A stretch of DNA of 64,000 nucleotides from Orthonyx spaldingii (GCA_013397795.1 VZTJ01002651.1:224436-288435), one strand, 5' to 3'. Positions 50,301-64,000 are shown, counted from the stretch's first letter. Notes: a model not told the origin generated them from the letters alone. Numbers and translations are program-made.

Positions 50301-53300
50301 TCTTGTGTGGGGTTGTATTAGTCTTAAGAGACCAGTCTGGCTTCACCCAATTACCAAACAACGTGCCCTGAATTCAAATCACTAGCAGAGCTCTGTGTAA
50401 TAGCACTTAAAATACATCAATGCAGAGGTGTCCCCAGGTTACATCACTTTGCAGCCTTCCAAATATTTTATCTTGGCAGACAAGCAAATTTTGTCACTTG
50501 GAAGGACATGCCATGGTAATTAGTTTGGCTGCTGTGGAAAGATATGTGTACAAATAGCCCTAGCTGAAAGAAAGGTTTACAAGCCTTGGGATGGTTTTTG
50601 CTTTGTGCCGGGTTCCAGTTAAAGTCAAGACCTGAAGCAGAACTGCCCTATGAGGACTGTTCAGAAGGAGAGGAGGAAGCAGGGATTGCCTGAGTCACTG
50701 TATGTCTCCATGCTTCATTTGTCTTCGTTGTTCACTATGATTTGGCTTCCTGCTCTAGATTTCTAAAGAAAACGTGCCAACATATATGTTCTAATTGTGA
50801 TACCATCATAGTTCACTTGATTGCAATGTTGCCTAATTACCCAAACGTAGTCTAAACTGAGCTAGGCCTACTCAAACTACACTAAGTAAGAGTAGTCAGC
50901 ATCTTCCATACCAATTTTAGATAAATTATCCTGAAAAAACCCCTTGTAATGAGGTTTGCACAACTCTGAGCAAAGACAACTGGAAAAAGTGCTGTTCTTA
51001 TCTTAAACTAGATACACTGTGTCACACTTCAATTGGCCCTTCAGCAACATCTGCGTCATGCCTCTTCATGTGGCCAGGTTTGGGCTATAGAGTCACACCA
51101 GAATTTATTTACTGAAGGGATTTTCAAACTTGCATGACGTGAAAATTTACTGCATACTGGATGCACCGTGTCTCCCCAGTACCCAGACATGCTCTGCGGG
51201 ACTGCAGGCTTTCAGCAGCCAGGCCTTGTGTCCATGTGCTATGAAATCTGGGCTCTGCCCAACCACGTTGGTGTGCCCCACTCGCCAATGAACACTCACT
51301 CTGGAGCCTCTGCCAGCTTTGTGTCAGCTGTGAGGGCACAGACAATACCTGACTCTCTATGCAATGAGAGTGCTAATCTAGCATGAAAAGTCAGCTACTA
51401 CAATGCTGACCTGTCATATCATTTACAGGGAATTTGCATTGTCAGTGTGAGCTTCTGTGAGATCAGTACCTCCCATCTCATGGTTGCAAGCTGTGTTCCA
51501 GTCCTGGCAGCCTGGGAGTCATTTGCTGTCTTATTAAACCACAGTCCCAAAAATGCCAGAAATCACTGTCAGAACTAAATTTTCTTATTTGCTAGTCATT
51601 TTCAGGCAGCTTTCAAGATAATTACATTCTGCCCAGAAGAACATTCACCTGGTCATCTCAGTTTTTTCTTCAAAGCTCATTTAACATCACTGTCACAATG
51701 TCATCTGGTAGTTACCTGGTAACACTTTGTGTTCATATCTGAATGAAGCCAATGCTATTTAGTATTTGATTTTAAGACCCCATCTAGATGTAAATTACTG
51801 TTTGCCTAGGAGATAGAGGACAGTTAACTGGCTGGCAATAAATTTGTATTTTCTTATCACAGATTTAAATATCTTCCTTATGAATTTCACTATACTTATG
51901 TCACAGCTGTACAGAATTTTATTTTCACCCAAAATATACGTCTGGGTTGACTGAAACTATTGTAACTTCATGCTGCAATTATTTAATTAGCATTTTAATT
52001 TCCTTAAATTATCACATATATGTTCTGACATTTTTAAACCAAAGCATCCATTTTTTATTTCATAATGACATTGCAAGAATAAGGTTATTTCATTTTTTTA
52101 TGTGACTTGGAAGTAAAATACAAATCAAAGGACTGGGTAAAATCAGACAAACCATAATTGTGTGATACAAGTTTATCTTTAAAGCCCTAGATAGTAATTA
52201 AAGATTCTGTTAGCTACACTGACGGTCTCAAGATTCTCAAGATTATAGGTCACACATTATTGCACTTAAATCAATTAAGTGAAAAAGGTACCAGAAAGCT
52301 GAAGTGAAAACTCAATGGGCCACACTCCCTGCTGGGGTAACAGCCAGTGATTATGCTCTGTAGTGAACGTGATGCCTTACTGTGTCCTGTAAATATAGCC
52401 GTAACTGCACAAATGGAAGCTGACCGTCTTATCTCCTCCCTCTGATACAGAGCACAGCTATTATGGGCATTGGCACAGTAGATTAGTTAGGTATGGCTTT
52501 AAGCATTTTCTGAGTTGGAAATATAATACTCTGTTTTCTCTGGACTTGTGGAGAGGCAAAACCAGATAAGAACATTTCAAGTTTTCCCAGTTTTGTTTGA
52601 AACCCAGCATGTGTTCTCTCTTTTACAAGTTCATGCTGGATAACTAATCAAGAGAAAAATGAGAGTACCTTCATCCCAGCTGTGAAAAAGGGATTGTTTT
52701 TATTCCTCCTATAAAAACAGAAAGCACCAACATGCTTTATCTGCCAGATCATGTGTATAGGTACTATATTATTACACAAAACATTATATATATACCTTGA
52801 TTTAAATGTTGTATTTAGTCTTTGACCAGTGCCATTATTTTACCTTTTCCTGTGGGAAACTAACTTCTCAAATTAGTGGCTGCAGCCCATTTGTATTCTT
52901 CAGAGCCTTTGTCTCCCTCTTGATACCCAAAGCTGCCACCTACCCTTCCAGTCCGCTGCTCACCCCAGGCTAATAGCTTCTTTGTGCCCAGGCACAGTAA
53001 CATGGACACAGCAGCAAAATCTGCTCAGGGATTTATCTCTCCTTCAATTTATTCTCACCCACAGTATCTTTTCTGGGATAAATAGTGGCTTAGCTGTTTA
53101 GCAACTGTGTTTTTGATAAAAAGTTCAAAGATTTGTAAATGTCAGGTCCCGCATCGAGGAGAGGAGATGAGGGCATTGTTCACCCTCACACAGTCTTGCT
53201 GTGTACAGAAATAGGAAACCTGCACAGATAACGTAATATAAATACAAGTGAAAATGAGTGTGTTGCTTTGTGCAATAGCCCAGTAAACCTTCTCATCTGG

Positions 53301-54540
53301 AAGTAAAGATCTAGAGGAATCCAAGTGGATTTATCCTGAGATGTGCTAGTAAAATGGAATAACCTCAGCCATCCCCTCTGTACCCACTGACCATGACATG
53401 TGTGATATCCAGAGCATCAGAGCTGCCCTTACTGTTGTTTTTTTGTTGTAAGGGAGAGAATTTGTACAGAATTTAATGCAATCAGTATAATTAATGTCGG
53501 ATGTGTCTAAAAAATCCATGCTACTACTTCACTGTTTGATGTATAAACTGAATACTGAGGAACCAGATGAGTACAAAAGGTCCTCACTGACAGAAGAGTT
53601 GGATTGCCAGTGTGATAATAGACTACAGTAATTCACAGCAAATAAGCTGGTATACTCTTGTTGGTGCTGCACAACTTCTCAACACTACTATTTCCAAGGG
53701 CTCAAGAATAACACCATAATGATGTTTGGGGGATATTTACTGGAAGGACAAGGCAAAGTTGGAGAAGTTCTTTCAAGGATTTTACATTTCACAGGGCTCC
53801 AAAGGAATCACTAAGATTGTTTTATGGCAATGTCATTAAGAATTAATTTATCGAAAACATATGTGTAATGCTGGGTTTTTATATGCTTGAAACATGAATT
53901 TCTAAAAAAGATCCAGAGAAGACCAACCAAGAGGAATGATTTTTCCTGAATCCTTGCTACAAAAAGTTTTCTTATTGGTTGGAAAGACTATATTTTCTGA
54001 AGTAATACTTTGTCTTGAAAAGGTGGAATTGGCTTCATTGCTTGGTGATTATTTTGTGGGATTTTCCCTATTGCATTTTTTACCAAGAAAGAGATGCTGA
54101 AAATTTGGACTCAGTTGCTTACTTTTCTCAGGTGTAGGGGAAAATCCCGGTGTGATCAAGGCTTCTCCTGCTCTGTAAAATGAGGCTGATTCTAAAGTGA
54201 CTGCATCACAAACATCCTCATGGAATGCTATGGAAGGCTGCGAAATTTCTGATTCAGCTTAGTGAAGCCAACAAGAAGTACTTGGAAAGACATTCACTCT
54301 ATAATCTGCATATCTAACTGTATCAACGTTTTATCAAACAGGACTAAAAGTAGTTATGAGAAACTTATTTTTAGCATTACATTTGTATGTAGAGTTGAGG
54401 TGATTTTTTTTAGAAAAGATTCCAAACCTATAATGTCTTTGTCTCTTTTGACCTAGAAGCCAGAGTTCTTAAAAGCATGTAGTGTTAAGAAAAAAACCCA
54501 CTAGGTATTAGTGATTTTGTGGTTTTATATCATTTGTGTA
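47321..54540. other. Intergenic region upstream of CERS6 (proximal part)
   Basis: AT-rich DNA without a recognised gene. It contains a 107-codon minus-strand frame at 49905-50228 of unknown nature. It also has homeodomain-motif-rich segments (for example 51961-52270) that have the look of conserved non-coding sequence, but that cannot be tested here. Confidence 0.7.
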
Positions 54541-55320
54541 CAATCACAGAATGGGTCAGGTTGGAAGGGACCACAACAGGTCATGTGGTCCAACCTCCCT
54601 GCTCAAGCAGGTTCATCCTAGAGCACAGGGTTGCATCCAGAGGGTTATTGAGTATCTCCAGTGAAGGAGATTCCACAACTTTTTTTGGCAGTCTGTTCTA
54701 GTGTGTGGTCACCTGCATAGGAAAAAAGCTCTTCCTCATATTCGGGTGGAACATCCTGTGCATCAGTTTCTGCACTTTTCCCAATGTAGTCCAGGATACC
54801 ATTTGCTTTCTTGGCCACAAGGACACACTGCAGGCTTATGGACAGCTTGTTGTCCAGCAGGACCCCCAGGTCCCCAGCCTGTACTGGTGTATGGGGTTAT
54901 TCTCCCCCAGACGCAGGATTAAGAGATCCCTACATTTGCCTTTGTTGCATTTCAGTTCTTCTCTGCCCATCTCTCCAACCTGTCAAGGTCCTTCTGAAGG
55001 GCTGCACAGCCCTCTGGGGTATCGGCTGCTGCTCCCAGCTTTGTGCCGTCAGTGAACTTGTTGAGAAGACATCTACCCCTTCATCCAAATCACTGACAAA
55101 TAAGTTAAACAGTACTCCAGTATTGAGCCTTTGGGGATCACCACTATTGACAAGCCTCCAACTAGACCCCATGCCATTGATTATGACCCTATGGGATCTG
55201 CTATTCAGTCAGTTTCCAATCCACCTCACTGTCCACTCACCCAGTCCATACTTCCTGAGTTTGCCTATGAGGATATTCTGAGAGACAGTGTTGAAAGCCT
55301 TGCTGAAGGATTTTGACATT
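54541..55320 (-). mobile_element. CR1 retrotransposon, 5'-truncated, internally deleted, with broken frames
   Basis: On the minus strand the copy begins in the reverse-transcriptase domain (FNTVSQNILIGKLRKYGLG), continues through WRLVNSGDPQ and VLFNLFVSDLDEG, and reaches a segment equivalent to LVAKKANGIL. It then jumps to the end of ORF2 (a stretch equivalent to NMRKSFF) and the 3' tail, whose complement begins at about 54543 with ATCACAGAATGGGTCAGGTTGGAAGGG. The middle part expected between these segments is missing. Stops and frameshifts break the frame, for example a stop soon after VRWIGN. It lies in the intergenic region upstream of CERS6 and is a dead copy. The sequence type is characteristic of bird genomes. 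Confidence 0.93.
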
Positions 55321-58300
55321 GTTGCCAAAGGCCTTGCAATCCATTTCTGAAGTCAGTGGCAGTTTTGTTTCTGAATTCAAAGGAAAATTATCAGACTAAT
55401 AGAAAAGGCAGAGCCTGATCTTATTATTTTCTCTCTGTCATCAGGTTGTTGGTATTTTGTTGTGACTAGTGTACATTTAAACTTCATATAAATTGGAAAC
55501 AAAAAAATAGAAGGCTTTTTTAACTGCTTAGATATACCATCTAATGAATTTCTATAAAACTGACCTGAACAAATCAGGTACACCTATGAATAACTTTCTG
55601 GAAATAGAATTTTGGTGGATGCAGCGCCGTTGTACTATTTCATCCATTTCCCAGTTAATGGTAGACATTGTTGAGGCTGGTGGTGTTCATTGCAGACTAA
55701 CTGAACTCAGCTATCACACTACCTGCTGATCAGCACTGCTGCAAAGCACTGCTCGTGCTGATGCTGCCTCCTTACACTCTGCAGTGCTGAGGAAGCCTTT
55801 CCTTCTGCACAATGAAGGGGGCCAGGCTGGAATTTTGGAACTTTGCAAATATAAACTGTGCATTGGAAACTACTTTTTGTTAGCTAACCCACTTCATAGA
55901 AGACCAGAATAAATACAGCTGCAAAAGCTCAGGAGCTTCCCGGGTGGATGAGGTCCATATCAAAACAGCTAAATTAAATAGGAGTACTCTGAACCATGCA
56001 AATGAAGGTAGCTGAATAATATCAATTAACATTGGCAGGCTTTCCTTAAAAAAAAAAATTCCCCAAAGTTTCAGTCCATACAATGACTTTTTCCTGGAAA
56101 GGATAGTCCATAGGGAAAAAATTGTATAACTTAATTTTAATCATCATCTTTTAACTAGCATTCGCATCACTGTCATTATTTGCTATTGTTTATCAATAAA
56201 AGAGGCTTTCATTTAGTGAAACCATAAGTAATTAAACCTCAGGAAGAAAATACTGCTTCTAGGAATAAGAACTCGTCACAGAAACAAATGAAATAATGCA
56301 AACCACAATGCACTCATTTCTAACTGTGCACTTAGGATATCAGCAGAGGATGAAGATGCAGCTGACTTGGCCCCGAAGTGTTGGCAGGGGGAGTAGGAAA
56401 GGGAGTTAAAGGGACATAGTATAAGTAAGTATCTTTCTTTATCCTGTTGCACCTTCCAGTGGATTTGATCACAAAGTACAACTTACTTTTGTTCTGCCCT
56501 CGGGAAGAGAAACACTCTGACATTATTACAGCTGAACCCACATCTCTTCAATGAGGTCAGTGCTCTCCAGTCTCACCACAGCTGGTTCAGGTTCTTCAGT
56601 CTTCTTTTTGGAGCTCAATTTATGCTGCTCCCGATATACTGTGGCCCTTACAAATGGGAAACAGAGCTGCTGCCTCACTTACAGAACCAGATGTGACTGC
56701 ACCATAATAAATTTTTCCAGCAAGTGACAGACCAAGGCAGGCAGTGTCCTGTAGCTGTATAATTTCAAGCACGAAAACTCTTCACATGAGCTGTGGTTAA
56801 GCAGAGTCAGACACACAGAGCTGCATTGAATTTCAAAATATATCACCCCCCTTTTTGCCTGTCTTTAAATAAGTGCCACTTACTAGAACACATTAATGCT
56901 GTGTTATGTTTTTCAAGTCCTCTGGAGGACAGCTTGGAGAGCAGGCTGTTGGATGATGGGGACAGGATGGGCACAGTTCTACCATTTTAATGAAACTATT
57001 GTGTAGTTTCTACCTTGAGTTTTCACGGAAAAGCAAAATAAAAACTCTCTGGCATGTTATTTTGGGTCATATGCTGTGCCTTCCTGCTACATGAATGTTT
57101 GCATCCTGTTTGAAGTCAGTTAGCAGGTACAGTCACAATACAACTGCTATAATCCTCTGCTTGTTCCAGTATGTAGCAAGATTTTCCATGTGCCATAACA
57201 ACGTTTGATGCATTTATTTCACTACAATAATATTCCATAAGCCAGTCTGAAAGTAGAGGGTCCAAACAAAGTCTTGGGATTAAACCCTCAACACACATCT
57301 TGTAAGATTTATATGCTAAAGTATATTGACTCATGCTCTGTAGTATTATAAAATGTGGAAAAATCCCTCCTCATAAATACTAGTATTTGGTCAGCATCTA
57401 TGCACTTAAGTTTTAATGACTTTTAAAATTAAAGGAAATATAGTGAAATAGAAAGACCTTTCCTGCTTTTCTTTTGGTAAATTTAGTCTATTGTGTTGAA
57501 TTGTGTTTTACCAAACTTATTACATGATATAGAACAAACTGAGGAGGAAATAAGGAATCGTAACACAGCACTAAACAAAGTGCAAGCATCTGCAAGGATG
57601 GGCTGAGCTAATAACAGCATGGATAGTCACCATGTGAGGGAGCACTTCATGTCAATTTGTCAACTCCTTTTAACCACACTTGGTAGTGGCAATTTTCTCC
57701 TTTTATTTTTACTCTACCAATCAGTAACTGTGAAAAGACCAGCAGTCAGTGCTTTGCAGGTGTTCTTTTGTAACAAGATAACATTAATTAGGTATTTAAA
57801 TCTGTAATTGCTGTTTATTTCGTTGACTTTCTGCATCAACGCTTTCTTAATGCTTTCTTTCTGCAGACTTTTTGTTACCTTCTAAGCCATTTGTTCTTTC
57901 TCACTTGCCTGCCTCTCTTCTTTCTGTGTATGTGGTCATTTTCCCACTCGCTTATTATTCAAACTCAATGCTCAGTAAATTTAAGCCATGAAAATATGTA
58001 TCTTTTTACTCCAGTATTATTTGAGACAGTTATTGTGTTTATTAGTGCACTCACAGAATTATGATGTTCTGTTTGATTTCATGCTGATTTGTTTACTAGA
58101 TTATCCTAGAAACCAAAAGAAACCAACAAAGAGTATAGAGGTAGAGGCTGTTTCAAACAGGAATTAAGAGGGTACTACAATATGCTTTCAAAATCACTCA
58201 CCCAGAAATATAGAAGAGTTGTCGTGTTTACCAAAACATTCTCAGCATGTTTAGTCATCCCATAAATCAGCACGAAGCAAGGCAAATATGAGCAAGGATA

Positions 58301-61300
58301 CATCTAATACCAATTGGATGTGAAACAATATTACCAGATTTTCAATTTTAGGATGGAGAAAGGTACCAGCCATAAGGAGTGCATATTGCCAAGGAGATAA
58401 ATGGATTTGTGTTTTTTAAAACTTCATCTTTCATTCTTTGTCTACTTCAGCATTTGCTGTTAATTCTGCAAAAGGCTGAGGTAAAAGAGGCAAAGAGTGA
58501 GTGAAAGGTCCATTAGAAAGGCTCCCAGCAGCAGAATTTTGTCGCCACTGACTTCAGAGGAGCAGGAAGCAGCACTAGCAGAAGCCTGAGCTCTGATTGA
58601 CTCAAGGATAAGGTGAAGCACATATGAAGGGAGCTGCACCCAACAATAAATTATTTAAGGGTGATAAGACCCTTGTCTACCTGGAAGGAGTTGAGATGTG
58701 TGGTTTGTCCACAGCACAGAACTTACCTTAAGGGACACTTCATAGGCTATTTCCCAATCTAGTAGCTAAAAACAATACAAAATTACCTTATTGAGCCACG
58801 ACTTGTGAATGAGATTTGCTGGTAGAGCAACCACTGAGTGCCCATTTTTGGGCTGGCTGTGTCATAATATTGGGTGACAGCTGACAGGGTGTCTGTGTTA
58901 CCTGTATAGAAGTACTGTAAATGGAAGCAGATCCACCTTTGATCAGCAGATAATTGTTCCCCTGTCATTACAGAAATGATAACACATTTCAGGTGATTAC
59001 CATGGTAGTTTCCAGCAAGCTGGTAATAGCAAGTTTCTTCTCATCTTGTGTGCTGCTGTTGACACGTATCAGGATGGATATTGAAGAAAAGATTCTTAAC
59101 AATCTTTGCCTTCCCAGGCGAGGCATTAAAGGCCTTTTAAAAAAGTATGCATAATTTAAAGATGCTTTGGTGGTTTTACAAGTGGGACAAATGCATCTGT
59201 ATACATGGGTCAAACTACATAGCTATGCCAATCAAATGCCACTATTCTTCCCCTGGTGCAGTAAATGATACTGTGCCAAAGACCAACTGTCTAACAGCTT
59301 TGACTTCTGGGTTTTTCTAAGCTTAATATTCCAAATCTTTAAATCCTATGACCTTCTACTTTCAATGTAATTCCATCTTATACATATGACTCTACAGCTG
59401 CTTCTCAGCACTGATCTAACCCTATCAATTTTGCCTATTAAGTCACTTAAATATTTCCTTCCATAGATCTACTATAGGATTGTGAGATGGTGACTAAGAG
59501 ATCCTTTTGTCACCATAATTCTTGGTCTTATTTCCCAACATATTGATTCATGCCTTCTCCATCATTTCATTTAGCTGTAGGTTTCTAGTTCTCCTTGATT
59601 TCAGAGCTTCTTAAAGGAACATTTAATCAATTTTGAGACCCCTCCTTCTTAAGAACTGAGCTGTATGTAAGGAGGTGCACAAAGTAGTGTAATGTTATAA
59701 ATAACTCAGCTGGTGGGACAAGATTTCTAAACCAAAACACAGCTCAGTCTCCCTGCAACTCTAAGCAGCATAAGCATCCTATTACTTCTGAAATTCTATT
59801 GTCTCAGTGAAGCCCTGCAGCTTCCCTTAACCTTAATTGTTACATCTTTAAAATAGCAGAAACAATATACAGCACTTTTTGTCTTCAAGGATAAACAAGA
59901 GGCTGCATTCCTTTTTTTTTTTTTTTTTTTTTGAGGCTAAATCTTAACTAAATTCATGGGGGGAAAAAGAATACTGTAATGAACTTCTTTGCCAACCTGA
60001 ATTCTGAATTACCTCACAGCATTCACCACAGCTGGTCTCTCAGAGCCTCTGTTAGTTATGAATTTTTCTCCTGATATCCTTGAGTTGTGTGGCTGATGGC
60101 GACATCAGGATTTAAGCAGTTCCAAATATTCTCCTACTCAGCTAACCACACGCATCTACAGCTCTCCTCATTTGCCTGGTTCCAGTGACAGCTGTGTAGC
60201 TCTGAAATGCAAACCAGAAACAAAGTATGTGTGAAAATGTATGCAATCCACAGCAACTGGAATCAGAACAGTAGGATTCTACTTTCACCAAGTGCCTTTG
60301 GAAACAAGGGGGACAGCATGGAAGCAGTAATTTCTGCTCCCTATCACAATAATTTGGTCATCCTATCCTGATCCATGTCTCTGTGACTGCAGACAAGGTC
60401 ATGAGTCCTTCAGTCCCAGCCTCTGCTCCAGGCACAAAAGGACATCCTCTGTAGTCCTGCACTGACTCTTGTACTTGTGGGCTAGCAGGCAGCAACAAAC
60501 AAAATTTAATGTGGAAGGGCTGACACTGAGTAAAGAGGAGGAGCTATAATGCATATTCAGAAATGTGCAAGGAAGAAAAATGCGCAAGAAATAGGAGCTG
60601 GAGAGCCGATTGGTTACATGCCTTGGCATTTTCTGCATAACTGGAAATTTATTGCACTATCCAGGATGCTTGTATCCTGTTCCCAAGCCCCCAGGCCTGG
60701 CTGGGCAGCCCTTGCAAGTCTGAAGTCAGATCTGAAAGAATCAAGAAAACATAGGCCATCTGTCCTAATTGCTTGAACAACAGAGATCCAGAACTGTAGA
60801 AAAGGGATTAATAGAAAGGGGAAAGGCACTCCACTCATGAATTTATGTTAATTAAAGGCAAAGGAGTTAAGAATACAGTTTTCAGGTCATTGCATCTCTG
60901 CTATTCCAGTGGCTGTAGGGACTTAATCCTCATCTATCTTAACTGCACGTTATGTGGGTTAATTGGCATTCTGCATAAACTATAATATATGAAGTATGTA
61001 AAGTGTAGTAAATTTTAAGAGTCCTTAAAAAGTATTAACTGCTTAGAAAATTTGTAATGTATGAATAATTTAGTTCTGAAAGTCATACTACATTTAAATA
61101 TTACTTTTAAATCACTTCAAATTTCAGCAATAAACACCTACAAATCACTCTTTCTGAGACTCAGCAAAAAGTCAGGCCAGAAGGTAAGGAAGATTAGCAT
61201 TTGGAGGAAAAAAGAATTGACTTGCCACTCCATTATGCTTCAGGCTTCTGGGCTGGGATTTTCTCAGAGAAAAATCTGTTTAATGCACCTTTTGAATTCT

Positions 61301-64000
61301 TTGTCTTCTGGTGCCATAACCCAGGGGAGAGCAGGCTGTGACAAGGCAGCTGGGAGGGACAGAAGTGATGTCTCGATTGCCTTCTACCTGTCACTGCTAC
61401 AAGGGTGCCTGGTGTCCCAGCACAGGGGTGGTGCTGGTGGAGCACCTGGCTTTGGTGTAGCTGCCCTGTCCTCCCACCTAGCCCTGGGCTCCCACAGGTG
61501 CTGCCTCCCTGCCTGTCGTGCTAATGGCAAGTGGGGCAGCAGGGCAAGGTGCAGGGGGTCCACTCCCTTTTGCAGCTGATGACGAATGAGGAATACACTA
61601 ATTAAATGTAAACAAGCAGAGTCACACCCTTCCAAAGAAAACTGCACGCTGCAATGCCACCTGTGTGAACATGCCAGGAGGAAAACATGCCACAGGGATG
61701 AGCAACAGCTGTGGCCCACATGCTGCCCACATGCCTCGGGTTCTGGAAGGCACCCTGGGACTGTCCCACAGTCATTCACGTTGGTGGACTCTTGTAGATG
61801 TCATTGCATGTCAAAGTTCTTTTTTTGTGACAGATTTCCCCAGGGGAAAAGTCGTTTTACTCTAATTGCTTTGCATACAATCACATAGCAAAGACACAGT
61901 CTTCTCCTAGGGCATTCCTCCTGACTTCACACTAGCAGACAATTTACTGAAGAATGTGCAACATCTACCATATGTTAAAGTTAACCCAAGGGCTGCATGT
62001 CCAGGAGAGCATTATGCAAAATTGAGGTCACAATTAAAAAAAAAAAAGCCAGACCATCAACCCTAGGGAGTCTGGTGACCATGTTCTGGCAGGAAGGTAG
62101 GAGGATGGTAATGATGTTGTGTAACTCCCTGGAAGTCTGAGTGATGTGGCCCTACCTGTAAGGCAAACTCTGCTGTTTGGAAATCTGGCCTCCTTGTGCA
62201 CATGCTGTGTGGAAACCGAGAGTTTCAAATAGTCAGCTTTCTGGCATGCAAGAGTTTCAGGCAGTGGCATTTGCTGGCAGCAAGATCATATCCATCTTGC
62301 CAGGCTGGCAACTGGAAGAAAGGGATACCCCATCGTGAAAAATCCTTCCGTTCACTTGGCAGCTGTTATCCTTATGTACCCTGTGGCTATGCTTACTCTA
62401 CTGACACTCTGCTAGAGAAAGCTTCAATTTAACATGCACTGTTTATTAACACCTTTCCAAATCCTAGTGTAAACCAAGCTGTGAAAAGTTTGCAGTCATG
62501 AGCTGGTTAAAATTAACCCTAGCATGAGGTCCAGGGTTTAGCTTGGAAAGCTAACAGCAGATAAACCACAGACTGTCATTGTACCAGAACAAAAGCAGTT
62601 ACCGGGTGATTGCTCACCATTTAAGTGCTGTGTTAGGAATAATAATAATATCTGGATGATTTTCTATAACTGCTTTGTTTTGAAATACTAATATAAGCTG
62701 AGCAATTGGTATTCTGATGTGTTTTAATTGGAGACACCCAAAACACAAATAGTTTCAAACTACTTCCTTCTGCCCGCACCTAGCCCGCTCCTTACTAAAG
62801 GGGCTCCTCACTTAAAGGAAGACTGTCCCAGTACCCCGCCCTTGTCCCAAATACAAAGCAATCTCCCTGTGGAAAAAGAACAAAGATACCTCAAAAATTC
62901 AAGCAGCTACACCCGGAGGACACTTCCCTTTGCCAAAGCTTTACAGAGGCCTCTCTTGTTTGAGGCTTCAAGATACCTGCTGCATGAGAAATCCTGTTTG
63001 CTGGGAGAACATCCTGTAATCCCTTGGCCCGCTGTGCTATGAGGCCTGCAGGAGGACAGAGCAGAAGCTCTGGAGCAGAGCCCAGCTGATGACTGCAGGA
63101 GGCTGAAGGAAGACACACCGTGTGACACATGGTAAGGATCCAGCCCGGGGGGTTCAGGGCAGATACAGCCTTCGCAGGTGGCCTGGGAGGAGGCTCTGCA
63201 CCTCTTTGACAAGTACTGCAGGCCATTGCAAACAGACTTACAGGCACATTCCAGCCTTCTAAATTAGTGTCTGAAATTCATCATCAGGCACATGCTACTT
63301 TAGTGTTTTGTATCATGATGATTGATTGTCAGTGCAGTTAAGGCAATTAATACATTTCCAAAATGTAAGGTCAAAAACTTAATATTTTTATGTGTCCCAG
63401 AACAAATCGAGAAGTTGGCAGCTGAATCAGACCTAGAATTTCTTTTATCTGCCAGCAGTCAGTACAAGGTGTTTCAGAAAAATATCTAAGACCTCTGCAG
63501 CCAGCATATGAGGGAAACATTATGTCTTCTATTTTCACCCTACACATGCTTTAGAATTCTTTCTGATCTAATGGAGATTTTGTAAATACCAAAAAATACC
63601 TTTTAGAGAGCTTTGACCATAGTTACAACTCTGGCTATTTGTTATTTAGAGAAATTCTATCACTTGTCAGCCTTCATAATTTTCCTCATGCAGGAGGAAT
63701 ACAAATATTGTATTAGGTGTCCAGTGTAGAGCCTCATTAGTTTTGTATGTCCATTCTTTAATTTAATTGAATGTTGCCTTGTTCTTGCCTATAAAAGAAC
63801 TGCAGACAGAAAGCTTGAAGTAAGTTCATAATATTATTTTTATCTACCATGTTCTTATTTATCTCCACATTGAAGCAAGCATATCTTGTATTTTTAACTT
63901 GTCTCCATGTGAGAGTTTTTTCCATTCCCTTGATTCCATTCCCATCTTTTTTTAATTTACCTTTTTTCCTGAAACCACAGTTGTATCTTTGCTGTTTCAT
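55321..64000. other. Intergenic region upstream of CERS6 (distal part)
   Basis: It is mostly AT-rich, with moderately GC-rich stretches at about 61.3-61.8 kb and 62.9-63.2 kb that lack CpG enrichment and any known protein signature. A poly(T) run lies at 59912. No exon of STK39, the expected upstream neighbour in other vertebrates, was recognised. Confidence 0.65.
59912..59932. repeat. Poly(T) run of 21
   Basis: Twenty-one consecutive T on the plus strand. It could be the complement of a poly(A) tail of a retrocopy on the minus strand, but no recognisable gene sequence precedes it. Confidence 0.95.

Noticed and set aside
54519..55316. Plus-strand frames of 116 and 156 codons
   Set aside because: They are antisense to the CR1 copy. 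The real homology is on the minus strand.
61061..61779. 172-codon plus frame and 131-codon minus frame
   Set aside because: They start in AT-rich and end in GC-rich DNA without change in codon character. No domain, no CpG enrichment, no homology recognised.
63040..63180. ACACATG|GTAAGGATCC resembling an exon end with a strong donor
   Set aside because: No acceptor, coding potential or promoter-like CpG content nearby. One donor-like hexamer is expected by chance in this length.
47321..64000. Search for a divergent STK39 first exon upstream of CERS6
   Set aside because: No CpG island or kinase-like coding sequence was seen in this interval; STK39 would lie beyond the right edge if synteny holds.
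1..64000. CRISPR arrays, phage, operons, bacterial defence systems, or mitochondrial DNA
   Set aside because: Composition, spliced gene structure and CR1 elements show vertebrate nuclear DNA. No regularly spaced repeats or prokaryotic gene clusters are present.

Overview
This is a window of vertebrate, almost certainly avian, nuclear DNA. It is AT-rich, and it has split genes with GT/AG introns, one strong CpG island and CR1 non-LTR retrotransposon pieces with the 3' ends typical of bird genomes. There is no sign of operons, bacterial genes, CRISPR arrays or phage. I cannot name the species. The assembly has two N gaps (4396-4405 and 47068-47122).

Only one gene is supported: the 5' part of CERS6 (ceramide synthase 6), read on the minus strand. 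Exon 1 (46517-46686) lies in a CpG island of about 1.7 kb. Exon 2 (10608-10713) follows after an intron of about 35.8 kb, and exon 3 (8260-8390) after a further 2.2 kb. The reading frame joins exactly across both junctions (170 + 106 + 131 nt). It encodes the first 135 residues plus two bases of Met136: the N-glycosylation sequon, the first membrane segment and the homeobox-like domain. The catalytic TLC/Lag1 domain lies beyond the left edge, since no exon 4 is found in 1-8259.

Layout: 1-8259 is part of intron 3. 8391-10607 is intron 2. 10714-46516 is intron 1, with a CR1 copy at 37.35-37.64 kb, a CR1 tail at 16.4 kb, A/C-rich tracts and an unexplained CpG-dense patch at 14.39-14.64 kb. 45.6-47.3 kb is the promoter and CpG island, interrupted by a gap. 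47.3-64 kb is apparently intergenic DNA upstream of CERS6, with a second CR1 copy at 54.54-55.32 kb. In mammals the upstream neighbour is STK39; no STK39 exon was recognised here.

I found no previously undescribed system. The items most worth a second look are the CpG-dense patch inside intron 1, the weak donor sites of introns 1 and 2, the stop-free frame upstream of the CERS6 start codon, a perfect 14-bp hairpin at 23.64 kb, and a direct repeat flanking the small gap at 4.4 kb that may be an assembly artefact.
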